64,000 nt of DNA, from NCBI RefSeq assembly GCF_900095735.1, contig NZ_FNLO01000003.1, positions 310,001 through 374,000 on the forward strand, given 5' to 3'. Origin of the DNA: Chitinasiproducens palmae. Lineage in GTDB: Bacteria; Pseudomonadota; Gammaproteobacteria; Burkholderiales; Burkholderiaceae. This document shows, in pieces, positions 9,427 through 18,009 of the stretch. The position numbers and the translations under genes were made by a program. Positions within the stretch are counted from its first letter, which is position 1, and every line of letters begins with the position of its first letter. The notes under the pieces were generated by a model. It was not told the DNA's origin. It ran no database searches and saw nothing but the letters and a program-made list of their open reading frames with translations.

Positions 9427-9523
9427 GGAGAGGCGGTGCTGGCCAAAGAACGGGATTGTAACGTGCGCGCTGTTCGGGCGTTTCGCGCCCCACGCCGGGC
9501 ACGGCAGCGGCGCGCCACGCGGT

Positions 9524-9529
9524 TAGAAT
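9524..9529 (+). promoter_or_regulatory. Possible -10 element for the EVE-azlCD operon
   Basis: TAGAAT lies about 130 bases before the 9660 ATG in the divergent gap with the exporter. No good -35 hexamer was seen at the right spacing, so this is only a candidate. Confidence 0.3.
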
Positions 9530-9659
9530 GGCGTGCCCGCCGACCATCGCGACACGGAGGCCGTCCCACCGCCCTTGTTCGGCCCGCCACCGCCCTCAAT
9601 CGGCCCCCTGCCGTCCCTGCCGCCCGTCCCCGGCGGCCGCCCCATAGCCGCCGACGTCA

Positions 9660-10136
9660 ATGACCGCCCATCTGTTGATCTGGAGTCCCCGCAAGGTACC
9701 GTGGCCCGAATTGCCGGCCGTGGCCGCGCGCGTCGCCGCCGGTCAAACGGTAAGCGATGTGTGGGGCTGCGGCGTGAGCCGTGCAATCTGGCCGGGCGAC
9801 CGCGTGTTTCTGCACCGCGTCGCGGTGGCGCCACGCGGCCTGTTCGGCAGTGGACACGTAACGCGCGCGCCCTACGAGGTTGCCGATGCGACGCGCAAGC
9901 GTGGCTTCCGTCTGTGTATCGATATCGTCTACGACTGGCTCGACGACGCCCATGTGCGCGTGACACTGCCGCGCGAAGCGCTGAACGCGCACCCGCTTTC
10001 GATCCAGACCTGGGATGCGCAGTGTTCCGGCACGCATCTGAAGCCGATCGTCGAAGGCGCGCTGGAGCAACGCTGGCGCGCGCTGACGCGCCCGCTCGCC
10101 GTGGACGCGTCGGCCCAGTCAGGGGCGAGCCGATGA
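9660..10136 (+). CDS. EVE/PUA-like domain protein
   Basis: A 158-residue soluble protein of the PUA-like/EVE type. The features recalled from that group are an N-terminal W-S-P-x-K strand, a DVWGCGVSRAIWPGDRVFLHR region and PRGLFGSGHV. In ScoMcrA-like proteins a similar domain precedes an HNH nuclease, where it reads modified bases. Here the domain stands alone with no nuclease. The gene overlaps azlC by 4 bases (ATGA), so it heads the operon. The assignment is from pattern memory and the function is unknown. Modified-nucleotide binding is the best guess. Confidence 0.6.
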   Translation: MTAHLLIWSPRKVPWPELPAVAARVAAGQTVSDVWGCGVSRAIWPGDRVFLHRVAVAPRGLFGSGHVTRAPYEVADATRKRGFRLCIDIVYDWLDDAHVRVTLPREALNAHPLSIQTWDAQCSGTHLKPIVEGALEQRWRALTRPLAVDASAQSGASR

Positions 10137-10834
10137 AGCGGCCGTTCGCCACCGGCCTGCGCGACAGTCTTTCGATCGTGATCGGCTACCTGCCGATCGC
10201 CTTTTCCTTCGGCCTCGCCGCGCGCAATGCCGGCCTGTCGCCACGGTACGCGATTGCCATGTCGGCATTCGTCTACGCGGGCGCGACCCAGTTCATGATG
10301 GTCGCGCTGCTGGCTGCCGGCACCGGCGTCGCGGCCGTCGCCGCCGCGGCGCTGATGATGAACGCCCGCCACCTGTTCTACGGCGCCGCCCTCCGCACCC
10401 AACTGCCGGCCGAACGCATCCCGCCGGCGCCGGTGCTGGCCTTCGGGCTGACGGACGAAGTCTTCGCGACCGCGCTGGCGCAGTTTGGCGGGATCCCACC
10501 GGCCTGCCGCGCGCGCTGGTATCTCGGCCTGCAGCTCGGCGCCTACCTGGCCTGGTGCCTCGGCACGGTCTGCGGCGTGGTGCTGGGCGCCCACCTCGAC
10601 GGGCAACCGGCATGGCTGCGCGATACGCTCGGGGCGGTGCTGCCCGCGCTGTTCATCGCGCTGTTGTGCGACTACGTTGCCGCGTCCGGGCGCCATGGCT
10701 GGCCGGCGTTGGCCGCGTCGCTCGCCCTCGCGGTTGCCGCGCTGGCGGTGCTGCCGGGCCACCTGGCGATCATCGTCGCGATGCTCGGCGGCGCGTGGCT
10801 GCTTGGCGGCACGCGCAGCGAGCGCGCGGCATGA
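10133..10834 (+). CDS. azlC: AzlC-family branched-chain amino-acid exporter, large subunit
   Basis: Large subunit of the two-component AzlCD (BrnFE-type) exporter of branched-chain or related amino acids. It has 233 residues with about seven membrane segments. Family hallmarks are IGYLPIAFSFGLAA near the start, the conserved YAGATQFM segment, MMNARHLFYG, and FGLTDEVFA. ATG 10133 overlaps the preceding stop and the last bases overlap the azlD ATG (ATGA at 10831). The three genes are therefore translationally coupled. Export direction is a family inference. Confidence 0.92.
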   Translation: MKRPFATGLRDSLSIVIGYLPIAFSFGLAARNAGLSPRYAIAMSAFVYAGATQFMMVALLAAGTGVAAVAAAALMMNARHLFYGAALRTQLPAERIPPAPVLAFGLTDEVFATALAQFGGIPPACRARWYLGLQLGAYLAWCLGTVCGVVLGAHLDGQPAWLRDTLGAVLPALFIALLCDYVAASGRHGWPALAASLALAVAALAVLPGHLAIIVAMLGGAWLLGGTRSERAA

Positions 10835-11229
10835 GCGCCGGTGTTCATGCGGTCTTGCCCGAGGCATGGTTTCTTGTGCTGCTGGTGGGCATCGGCACAT
10901 TCCTGCTCAGACTGCTGCCATTCCTGCTGCGCGGCCAGCCCGAGCGTCGGCAACCGGGCTGGCTGCTGCGGCTGGGCCGCGGACTCGGCCCGGCGGCGCT
11001 GCTGGCGCTGCTCTGCGCGTCGCTGTACCCAGGCTTCATGCCGGCCGGCGGCGCCGGCGCGACGACCTGGCAAGCGTGGGGGCGGCACGCGTTGCCGCAT
11101 CTGGCAGGCATCGCCGCCGCCTGCGCGGCGATCGTGGTGGTGCGACGCGTGGCGCGCGGCATTGCCCTGCCGACCCTGGCCGGCGCGCTCGCCTACGGCG
11201 TGAGCCACGCGCTGCTCGCCGCCATCTAG
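10831..11229 (+). CDS. azlD: AzlD-family exporter small subunit
   Basis: Small membrane subunit (132 residues) of the AzlCD exporter. It contains about four hydrophobic segments and the typical RLLPFLLRG motif after the first one, as well as ALLALLCASLYPG. The start overlaps the azlC stop by four bases. The sequence just after its stop duplicates a 10-base GCCATCTAG(T/C) stretch, so a second TAG follows. Confidence 0.88.
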   Translation: MSAGVHAVLPEAWFLVLLVGIGTFLLRLLPFLLRGQPERRQPGWLLRLGRGLGPAALLALLCASLYPGFMPAGGAGATTWQAWGRHALPHLAGIAAACAAIVVVRRVARGIALPTLAGALAYGVSHALLAAI

Positions 11230-11269
11230 TGCCATCTAGCGCCGACGCGGCCGTTCAGCCGCGGCATGG

Positions 11270-11311
11270 CCGTGCCCGTGCCCGTGCCCGTGCCCGTGCC
11301 CGTGCTCGTGC
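11270..11311. repeat. Seven-unit hexanucleotide repeat upstream of hemL
   Basis: Six exact copies of CCGTGC and one variant (TCGTGC). The array lies in the azlD-hemL gap, about 70 bases before a candidate hemL -10 element. Hexanucleotide runs like this are prone to slippage. Confidence 0.9.
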
Positions 11312-11381
11312 GAGCCGATGCCGACGCCAGCGCGGTCGCCCGCAGCGCAGGGCCTGGCCGCTTGCGACGCCGCGGTTTCGG

Positions 11382-11387
11382 TACAAT
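11382..11387 (+). promoter_or_regulatory. Candidate -10 element for hemL
   Basis: TACAAT, with TTGCGA starting 20 bases upstream as a weak, closely spaced -35 (14-base spacer). The ATG is about 63 bases downstream. Confidence 0.4.
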
Positions 11388-11449
11388 TCGTCATCCGCCG
11401 CCGGCGCGGCTGCCACGCGCCCGGCCGTCTTCTTCTCCCGCATCCCGCC

Positions 11450-12739
11450 ATGTCCCGCAACCAAGCCCTGTTCGAACGTGCCTGCAAGACCATTCCCGGC
11501 GGTGTGAATTCGCCTGTCCGCGCCTTCGGCTCGGTCGGTGGCACGCCGCGCTTCATCGCGCGCGCGCAAGGCGCCCACATCTGGGATGCCGATGGGCAAC
11601 GCTATATCGACTACATCGGTTCGTGGGGACCGATGATCGTCGGCCATGCCCACCCCGACGTGCTGCAGGCGGTACAGGCGGCGATGGCCGACGGCTTCAG
11701 CTTCGGCGCGCCGACCGAGGGGGAAGTGCTGATTGCCGAGGAGATCGCCAAGCTGGTGCCGTCGATCGAGCAAGTGCGGCTGGTCTCCAGTGGCACGGAG
11801 GCGACGATGAGCGCGCTGCGCCTCGCGCGCGGCTTCACCGGTCGTGACCGTATCGTCAAGTTCGAAGGTTGCTACCACGGACATGCGGACAGTCTGCTGG
11901 TGAAGGCGGGTTCCGGGCTGCTCACCTTCGGCAATCCGACCTCGGCGGGCGTGCCGGCCGACGTCGCGCACCACACGACGGTGCTCGCCTACAACGACGT
12001 CGCCCAACTGGAGGAGGCGTTCGCCTCGTTCGGTGACGAAATCGCGGCGGTCATCGTCGAGCCGGTCGCCGGCAACATGAATCTGGTGCCGGGGACGCCT
12101 GTCTTCCTGCAGGCGCTGCGCGAACTGACCGCGCGCCACGGGGCGGTGCTGATCTTCGACGAGGTGATGTCTGGTTTCCGTGTCGCGCTGGGCGGCGCGC
12201 AGGCGCGCTACGGCATCACGCCGGACCTGACCTGCCTTGGCAAGGTGATCGGCGGCGGCATGCCGGCGGCGGCCTTTGGCGGACGCGCGGACATCATGCA
12301 ACGCATCTCGCCGCTCGGACCGGTCTACCAGGCCGGCACGCTGTCCGGCAATCCGCTCGCGGTCGCGGCCGGCCTGGCGACGTTGCGGCTGATCCAGACG
12401 GACGGCTTCTACGAGCGGCTCGGCACCGCCACCACGCGGCTGGTCGAGGGCCTTGCCGCCGCCGCCCGCGAAGCCGGCGTGCCGTTCGCAAGCGCGTCGG
12501 TCGGCGGCATGTTCGGCATTTATTTCAGCGACCAGGCGCCGGCCTGCTTCGCCGACGTGCAGCACAGCGACACCGCGCGTTTCAACGCGTTCTTCCACGC
12601 CATGCTCGACGCCGGCGTGTACTTCGCACCGTCGGCCTATGAAGCGGGCTTCGTGTCCAGCGCGCACGACGACGCGCTGATCGACGAGACGATCGCGCAC
12701 GCGCGGAGCGCGTTCGCCGCGCTGGCCCGCCCGGCCTGA
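11450..12739 (+). CDS. hemL: Glutamate-1-semialdehyde 2,1-aminomutase
   Basis: PLP enzyme making 5-aminolevulinate from glutamate-1-semialdehyde in the C5 tetrapyrrole pathway. It has 429 residues, standard length. The N-terminal [19 protein letters not shown] is diagnostic. The PLP-anchoring lysine is K265 in [11 protein letters not shown], and the FDEVMSGFR segment (about 236-244) contacts the cofactor. ATG 11450 gives the canonical start. The gene is followed after only 11 bases by ribD, so the two are probably co-transcribed. Confidence 0.97.
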   Translation: MSRNQALFERACKTIPGGVNSPVRAFGSVGGTPRFIARAQGAHIWDADGQRYIDYIGSWGPMIVGHAHPDVLQAVQAAMADGFSFGAPTEGEVLIAEEIAKLVPSIEQVRLVSSGTEATMSALRLARGFTGRDRIVKFEGCYHGHADSLLVKAGSGLLTFGNPTSAGVPADVAHHTTVLAYNDVAQLEEAFASFGDEIAAVIVEPVAGNMNLVPGTPVFLQALRELTARHGAVLIFDEVMSGFRVALGGAQARYGITPDLTCLGKVIGGGMPAAAFGGRADIMQRISPLGPVYQAGTLSGNPLAVAAGLATLRLIQTDGFYERLGTATTRLVEGLAAAAREAGVPFASASVGGMFGIYFSDQAPACFADVQHSDTARFNAFFHAMLDAGVYFAPSAYEAGFVSSAHDDALIDETIAHARSAFAALARPA

Positions 12740-12750
12740 GCAGGCCAGCC

Positions 12751-13914
12751 ATGTACTCGAACGACGACTTCGCCCTGATGACGCGCGCGCTGGCCCTGGC
12801 CGAGCGCGGCATGTATACGACCACGCCGAATCCACGCGTGGGCTGTGTGCTGGTGCGCGACGGTCGGGTGATCGGGGAAGGCTTCACGCAACCGGCCGGT
12901 TCCGACCATGCGGAGGTGCGCGCGTTGAAGGACGCGCGGGCGCGCGGCATCGACGTGCGCGGCGCGAGCGCCTACGTGACGCTGGAACCGTGCAGCCATG
13001 TGGGCCGCACGCCGGCCTGCGCGCACACCCTGGTGCAGGCGGGCATCGCACGCGTGGTCGCCGCGATGGAGGATCCGAACCCGCGGGTTTCGGGACGCGG
13101 CCTCGAGATCCTGCGCGCCGCCGGCATCGAGGTGCGTTGTGGCCTGTTGGAGAGCGCGGCCCGGGAATTGAACATCGGCTTCGTCAAACGCATGATCCAG
13201 GGGCGGCCCTGGGTGCGCCTGAAGGTGGCGGCGAGCCTCGACGGACGCACCGCCCTCGCCAACGGCCGCAGCCAGTGGCTGACCGGCCCGGAAGCGCGGC
13301 GCGACGGCCACCGCTGGCGCGCACGCGCCTGCGCGGTGTTGACCGGCGTCGGCACCGTGCGCGCCGACGATCCACAACTGACGGTGCGCGCGATCGAAAC
13401 GCCGCGCCAGCCGCAGCGGGTGCTGCTGGACAGCAAACTGGCCGCCTCGCCGGAGGCGAAAATCTTCGACGACGGCGCGGCGCTGGTGATCTGCGCGTCC
13501 GACGATGGCGACGCCGCACCGCGTGCCGCGCGCCTGCGCGAGCGTGGCGCGGAAGTCGTGGCCCTGCCGGACGCGGACGGCCGGGTCGATCTGGCGGCGG
13601 CGCTGGACCTGCTCGGCGCGCGCGAAATCAACGAACTGCATCTGGAAGCCGGCTACAAGCTCAACGGCGCCTGGCTGCGCGCCGGCCTGGTCGACGAACT
13701 GCTCGTCTACATGGCGCCGTCGCTGCTCGGCAATCATGCGCTCGGCATGTTCGGCCTGCCGGCGCTCGACACGCTGGACGCACGGATCAAGCTGCACTTC
13801 CATGCGGTGGAAGCGGTCGGCAGCGATCTGCGGCTGCTGCTGCGCCCGACGGACGGCGATGAAACGGTGCCGGCGATCCTCCAGCCGGCCGTGCCGACGC
13901 CACCTCGGGCCTAG
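12751..13914 (+). CDS. ribD: Riboflavin biosynthesis bifunctional deaminase/reductase RibD
   Basis: Catalyses steps two and three of riboflavin synthesis: deamination of the pyrimidine intermediate and reduction of its ribosyl side chain. It has 387 residues. The N-terminal deaminase carries the zinc motif HAEV (53-56) with PCSHVGRTPAC (80-90; zinc cysteines about 81 and 90). The C-terminal RibD_C reductase domain starts near PWVRLKVAASLDGRTAL. It sits directly behind hemL and ahead of ribE. No FMN riboswitch was recognised upstream. Confidence 0.96.
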   Translation: MYSNDDFALMTRALALAERGMYTTTPNPRVGCVLVRDGRVIGEGFTQPAGSDHAEVRALKDARARGIDVRGASAYVTLEPCSHVGRTPACAHTLVQAGIARVVAAMEDPNPRVSGRGLEILRAAGIEVRCGLLESAARELNIGFVKRMIQGRPWVRLKVAASLDGRTALANGRSQWLTGPEARRDGHRWRARACAVLTGVGTVRADDPQLTVRAIETPRQPQRVLLDSKLAASPEAKIFDDGAALVICASDDGDAAPRAARLRERGAEVVALPDADGRVDLAAALDLLGAREINELHLEAGYKLNGAWLRAGLVDELLVYMAPSLLGNHALGMFGLPALDTLDARIKLHFHAVEAVGSDLRLLLRPTDGDETVPAILQPAVPTPPRA

Positions 13915-14087
13915 CCGTTGCACGCCCTGGCCGACGGTCGCCGCGCGCGTGGGGCGGCGCGGGGCGGCGTGGGGCGTCGGTCGGCCAGGGCCTTGTTGCC
14001 TCGTATCGGTTGTCCTCGTATGTTTTCCATCTCGCACCCGCTACCGCAAGCGCAGCCGCGCACGGGGACACGGGTCAGGAGTCAGCA

Positions 14088-14720
14088 GTGTTTACAGGAA
14101 TAGTCGCGGCCGTGGGCCGCATCGAATCGGTTGCGCCGCTCGGCGACGCGGCCGCCGGCGTCAGACTCTGGACACAGGCGGCCGGCCTGGGCCTGGACGA
14201 TGTCGCGATCGGCGACAGCATCGCGATCCAGGGCGCCTGCATGACCGTGATCGAGAAGGACGCGGCGGCCGGCCGCTTTGCGGTGGACGTGTCGCGCGAA
14301 AGCCTGGTGCGCACCGTCGGTCTCGACCAGCCCGGTGACGTCAACCTGGAGAAAGCGCTGCGGGCCAGCGACCGCCTGGGCGGTCACCTGGTGTCGGGCC
14401 ACGTCGACGGGCTGGGCACCGTCGAGCGCTTTGCACCGGTCGGCGAATCGCACGAGCTGTGCATTCTTGCGCCCACGTCGATGGCCCGCTATTTCGCGTA
14501 CAAGGGCTCCGTCGCGGTCGATGGCGTGAGCCTGACCGTCAACCGGGTCGAGGATCGGCCCGATGGCTGCGTGTTCTCGATCAACCTGATCCCGCACACG
14601 GTGGCCTCGACGACGCTGCGCCGCCTGTCGCCGGGCGACGCGGTGAATCTCGAAGTCGACATGCTCGCGCGCTACGTCGAGCGCGGCCTCAGCCTGCTGG
14701 ACGGCCGCAACGCCGCTTGA
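14088..14720 (+). CDS. ribE: Riboflavin synthase, alpha subunit
   Basis: Dismutates two 6,7-dimethyl-8-ribityllumazines to riboflavin and the pyrimidinedione. It has 210 residues with the two-fold lumazine-binding repeat. The first copy begins FTGIVAAVGRIESV and the second lies in the C-terminal half near VSGHVDGLGTVE. The start is GTG at 14088, supported by CAGGAG 7 bases upstream and the universal MFTGI N-terminus. The longer frame from 14010 is not homologous. It is sometimes called ribC. Confidence 0.95.
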   Translation: MFTGIVAAVGRIESVAPLGDAAAGVRLWTQAAGLGLDDVAIGDSIAIQGACMTVIEKDAAAGRFAVDVSRESLVRTVGLDQPGDVNLEKALRASDRLGGHLVSGHVDGLGTVERFAPVGESHELCILAPTSMARYFAYKGSVAVDGVSLTVNRVEDRPDGCVFSINLIPHTVASTTLRRLSPGDAVNLEVDMLARYVERGLSLLDGRNAA

Positions 14721-14735
14721 TCGGCGGCGCCAGGC

Positions 14736-15287
14736 TCAGAGACCGTTCTCGACGCCGTAGCAGTATTGCGACCACGCGACGTCGAAGTGTTCGCTGCGCA
14801 CCTTGGCGGCGATTTCCCGATCGCGCTGCGAGGCGCTCAGCCCGTCGACGGCCTCGGTGATCTGGTACTGCTCGCGCAGCGCGTTCGTCTCGTCGGCGAT
14901 CTCGGTCTGGTCGACCTTGATCTTCTTGCCGTCGAACGAGATCGCCCAGGGGTCCAGTCCGTCGATGTAGAACGCCGGCACCGACGGCACGACGATGAAC
15001 CGCCGCCAGTCGGTCGGCGCCACAGCCACGATCGCGCCGCGGCTGCCGGGGCGCGCCGCGATGCGGTCGCCGCCATCGACGCCGGACACCTCGCCGCACA
15101 GCGCGCCGCCCGGCGCAATTGCCTCCCGGCGGAACTTCGGCTCGCCACTGGCCGGCAAGGTATCGCGCATCGGCTGACGCAGCTTCGGGATCACGAACAA
15201 CTGGTCCCGGTACGAAAAGACCAGCCACGCCACGAGGACGACCAACGTCAGCAAAGCGAGAAGCCAGTTGCGGGCTTTCGGCGTCAT
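14736..15287 (-). CDS. Membrane-anchored hypothetical protein
   Basis: A 183-residue protein not recognised as a named family. A single hydrophobic segment near residues 7-24 (WLLALLTLVVLVAWLVF) follows a short basic N-terminus, so it is probably anchored in the inner membrane with a periplasmic C-terminal domain. That domain is mixed-charge and contains two cysteines, one near residue 63 and one near the C-terminus. The ATG at 15287 with GGAG upstream is preferred over the longer frame from 15365. It is transcribed against ribE and divergently from ribBA, interrupting the riboflavin cluster. Confidence 0.7.
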   Translation of the reverse strand: MTPKARNWLLALLTLVVLVAWLVFSYRDQLFVIPKLRQPMRDTLPASGEPKFRREAIAPGGALCGEVSGVDGGDRIAARPGSRGAIVAVAPTDWRRFIVVPSVPAFYIDGLDPWAISFDGKKIKVDQTEIADETNALREQYQITEAVDGLSASQRDREIAAKVRSEHFDVAWSQYCYGVENGL

Positions 15288-15345
15288 CGCCGCCACTCCA
15301 GGAAACGGGAACGCCATTCTCGCACGGCGGCCGGCGGCCTTGGCG

Positions 15346-15351
15346 TAGAAT
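15346..15351 (+). promoter_or_regulatory. Possible -10 element for ribBA
   Basis: TAGAAT lies 34 bases before the ribBA ATG in the divergent gap. No convincing -35 was found. Confidence 0.3.
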
Positions 15352-15384
15352 AGCGCTCCTTTCACTGGTCAACGCCCGACGTCC

Positions 15385-16512
15385 ATGCTTGCGTCCACGC
15401 AGGAACTCATTACCGAACTGAAGGAAGGCCGGATGATCATCCTGGTCGACGAAGAGGACCGCGAGAACGAGGGTGACCTGGTCCTGGCGGCGGACTTCGT
15501 CACGCCCGAAGCGATCAACTTCATGGCGATGCATGCGCGCGGGCTGGTCTGTCTGACCCTGACCGGCGAACGCTGCCGCCAACTGCGCCTGCCGCTGATG
15601 ACGCAGGCGAACGGCACGCCGTATGGCACGGCGTTCACGATCAGCATCGAGGCGGCCGAGGGCGTCACCACCGGCATCTCCGCGGCGGACCGCGCCCGCA
15701 CCGTGCGCGCGGCCGTGGCGCGCGATGCCAAGCCTTCGGACCTGGTACAGCCGGGCCACATCTTTCCGGTGATGGCGCAGGAAGGCGGCGTGCTGGTGCG
15801 CGCCGGGCATACCGAGGCGGGTTGCGAGCTGACCGCGATGGCCGGGCTGACCCCGGCGGCGGTGATCTGCGAAGTAATCAAGGACGACGGCGAGATGGCG
15901 CGCCTGCCGGACCTGCTCGAATTCGGCGCGCGCCACGGGCTGAAGACCGGCACCATCGCCGACCTGATCGACTATCGCCTGCGCCATGAATCGATCGTCG
16001 AACGCGTGCGCGAACGGCCGATGCAGACGCCCTATGGCGCGTTCCATTCGGTGCTGTTCCGCGACCGGCCGACCGGCATGCCGCATCTTGCATTGATCAA
16101 GGGCACGCCGCGCCCCGACGTGGAGACGTGGGTGCGCGTCCACGAACCGGTGTCGATGCTGGACCTGCTCGACGTCGGCGCCTCCGCGCATTCCTGGCCG
16201 CTCGACGCGGCGCTGCGCGAGATCGGCGCTGCGCAGAGCGGCGTGGTGGTCCTGCTCAACTGCGCGGAATCGACCGAGCGCTTCTGCGAAACCTTCGCCG
16301 CCCTCGACGACCCCGAGACGGCCGGCCGTCTGCAACGCCGCCCGGTCGACTTCAAGACCTACGGCGTTGGCGCACAGATCCTGCGCGAACTCGGCGTCGG
16401 CAAGATGCGCGTGCTGTCTGCCCCGCGCAAGCTGACCAGCATGTCGGGCTATGGACTGGAGGCGACGTCCTTCCTGCCCGGCCCCGGCGCGCAGCCGGAA
16501 AGCGCGCACTGA
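15385..16512 (+). CDS. ribBA: 3,4-dihydroxy-2-butanone-4-phosphate synthase with degenerate GTP cyclohydrolase II domain
   Basis: Makes the four-carbon precursor of riboflavin from ribulose-5-phosphate. It has 375 residues. The N-terminal DHBP synthase domain (about 1-205) has its acidic loop DEEDRENEGDL at 22-32 and the RAGHTEAG motif at 139-146. The C-terminal half has the outline of a RibA domain (KTYGVGAQILRELGV near 330) but lacks the cysteine-rich zinc motif (CxxxxxxxxRCDCG type). GTP cyclohydrolase II activity is therefore probably absent, as in other Burkholderia RibBA proteins. A separate ribA would have to lie elsewhere. Next comes ribH after 84 bases. Confidence 0.93.
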   Translation: MLASTQELITELKEGRMIILVDEEDRENEGDLVLAADFVTPEAINFMAMHARGLVCLTLTGERCRQLRLPLMTQANGTPYGTAFTISIEAAEGVTTGISAADRARTVRAAVARDAKPSDLVQPGHIFPVMAQEGGVLVRAGHTEAGCELTAMAGLTPAAVICEVIKDDGEMARLPDLLEFGARHGLKTGTIADLIDYRLRHESIVERVRERPMQTPYGAFHSVLFRDRPTGMPHLALIKGTPRPDVETWVRVHEPVSMLDLLDVGASAHSWPLDAALREIGAAQSGVVVLLNCAESTERFCETFAALDDPETAGRLQRRPVDFKTYGVGAQILRELGVGKMRVLSAPRKLTSMSGYGLEATSFLPGPGAQPESAH

Positions 16513-16596
16513 GATCGCGGCGGCGGTCCGGCCCTGCGCCGCGCTGCCGTTGCCCTGCCCGCCGGCACGACTCCCGCACTCAACACGGAACAGAAT

Positions 16597-17088
16597 ATGG
16601 AAATCGGAAAATACGCTCCCAACCTCGATGGCGCCCAACTGCGCATCGGCATCGTGCAGGCCCGCTTCAACGAGCCCGTATGTAACGGCCTGCTCGATGC
16701 CTGTGTGGCCGAACTCGAGTCGCTTGGCGTGGCGGGCGAGGACGTGCTGCTGGTGACCGTGCCGGGCGCGCTCGAGATTCCGTTCGCGCTGTCGCGCCTG
16801 GCCGAGAGCGACCAGTTCGACGCGCTGATCGCGCTGGGCGCGGTGATCCGCGGCGAGACCTATCATTTCGAACTGGTCTCGAACGAGTCGGGCGCCGGCA
16901 TCTCGCGCATTGCGCTCGATTACGGCCTGCCGGTCGCCAATGCGGTCCTGACCACCGAGGATGACGCGCAGGCGGAAGCGCGGATGGCGGAAAAAGGCCG
17001 TGACGCGGCACGGGTCGCGGTCGAGATGGCCAATATGGCGATTTCGCTGGCCGAGCTGGCCGACTACGAGAACGGAGAGGAAGAATGA
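16597..17088 (+). CDS. ribH: 6,7-dimethyl-8-ribityllumazine synthase
   Basis: Condenses the pyrimidinedione with dihydroxybutanone phosphate to give the lumazine. It forms a large icosahedral or pentameric assembly. It has 163 residues. Family motifs are [18 protein letters not shown] near 19-36, [11 protein letters not shown] near 55-65 and [14 protein letters not shown] near 81-94, with the catalytic histidine in the last. The stop overlaps the nusB ATG (ATGA). Confidence 0.97.
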   Translation: MEIGKYAPNLDGAQLRIGIVQARFNEPVCNGLLDACVAELESLGVAGEDVLLVTVPGALEIPFALSRLAESDQFDALIALGAVIRGETYHFELVSNESGAGISRIALDYGLPVANAVLTTEDDAQAEARMAEKGRDAARVAVEMANMAISLAELADYENGEEE

Positions 17089-17519
17089 GGAACGCGCGAC
17101 GCAAGGCCCGCGAACTGGCCACGCAGGCGCTCTACCAGTGGCTGATCTCGCGTTCCGGCTCGGGCGAAATCGATGCGCACATGCGCGACCAGCCGGGCTT
17201 CGACAAGGCGGATCGTGAACACTTCAACGCCCTGCTGCATGGCGTGATCCGCGAATTCGACGCGCTCGACAAGGCCCTGTCCGGCAGCCTCGACCGCCAG
17301 CCGTCGGAGCTGTCGCCCGTCGAGCACGCGGTGCTGCTGATCGGTGCCTACGAGCTGCGGCATCACCTGGAAATTCCATACCGCGTGGTGATCAACGAGG
17401 CGGTCGAACTGGCCAAGACGTTCGGCGGTACCGACGGCTATCGCTACGTGAACGGCGTGCTCGACCGCGTCTCGGCACAACTGCGGCCCGACGAAACGCA
17501 GTCGGCACGGCGATCCTGA
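17085..17519 (+). CDS. nusB: Transcription antitermination protein NusB
   Basis: Binds boxA RNA with NusE for rRNA antitermination. It has 144 residues and is all-helical. The N-terminal [14 protein letters not shown] and the C-terminal [27 protein letters not shown] are diagnostic. It is translationally coupled to ribH through a 4-base overlap, the widespread ribH-nusB arrangement. It is the last gene of the rightward cluster. Confidence 0.96.
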   Translation: MRNARRKARELATQALYQWLISRSGSGEIDAHMRDQPGFDKADREHFNALLHGVIREFDALDKALSGSLDRQPSELSPVEHAVLLIGAYELRHHLEIPYRVVINEAVELAKTFGGTDGYRYVNGVLDRVSAQLRPDETQSARRS

Positions 17520-18009
17520 CGGAGACGGGGAGCGCCGACGCGGGGGCCGTGCTCCGCTGACGGCGCTGACGCTGACGACGACGCGAATTGCGCGACTGGG
17601 TCAGGCCCGATACGCGCGCGGCCTGCAATGGGCGACGCGCAAGGCATGACCGGGCTAGCTGGGGAAAGTCGGGCAAAGTCGGGCAAAGACATCGAATGCA
17701 AGCGGCGATCCGACCTGCTTTCCGTCGGCATCTCGGTCGGCATCTCGGTCGGCGTCGACCGGCGGCCAGCCGGGCGCGCAACCGGCATCGCAAGCTGGAG
17801 TTCCAAGTCGCGCCGCAGCGTCTTATGGCGTGCTACCGGGCGCGCAACGAAAACGGCCCGCCGTCCTGGACACCGGATGGCGGGCCACCTCTGACGCCCC
17901 TCTCACGCCTCTCACCACGGCCGGCTTCGTCTGCCGGCCATGCCTCACACTACCCTCCCCCAGGCCACCGCGCGCCGACCGTCGTGCTGGCCGTGGTAAC
18001 GCGCGGCGC
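17520..18009. other. Convergent intergenic region with small repeats and hairpins
   Basis: A 490-base gap between nusB and the leftward lytic transglycosylase. It holds three 10-bp units (GGGCAAAGTC type, 17661-17690), two 12-bp units (CGGCATCTCGGT, 17727-17750), a leftward terminator at 17846-17886 and a second perfect hairpin (GGCCGGC / GCCGGCC, 17919-17939) without a T-run. No gene was recognised. Confidence 0.65.
17846..17886 (-). terminator. Leftward intrinsic terminator for the lytic transglycosylase gene
   Basis: Read leftward, GGCCCGCC and GGCGGGCC form a perfect 8-bp stem with a 16-base loop, followed by GTTTTCGTT. It lies about 125 bases past the stop of the gene ending at 18010. 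Confidence 0.65.

Noticed and set aside
13915-14087. FMN riboswitch before ribE
   Set aside because: The gap has G-rich runs but none of the conserved FMN-element blocks was recognised.
14689-16866. Minus-strand open frame of 725 codons under ribBA and ribH
   Set aside because: Antisense to conserved riboflavin genes and of the same shadow composition.
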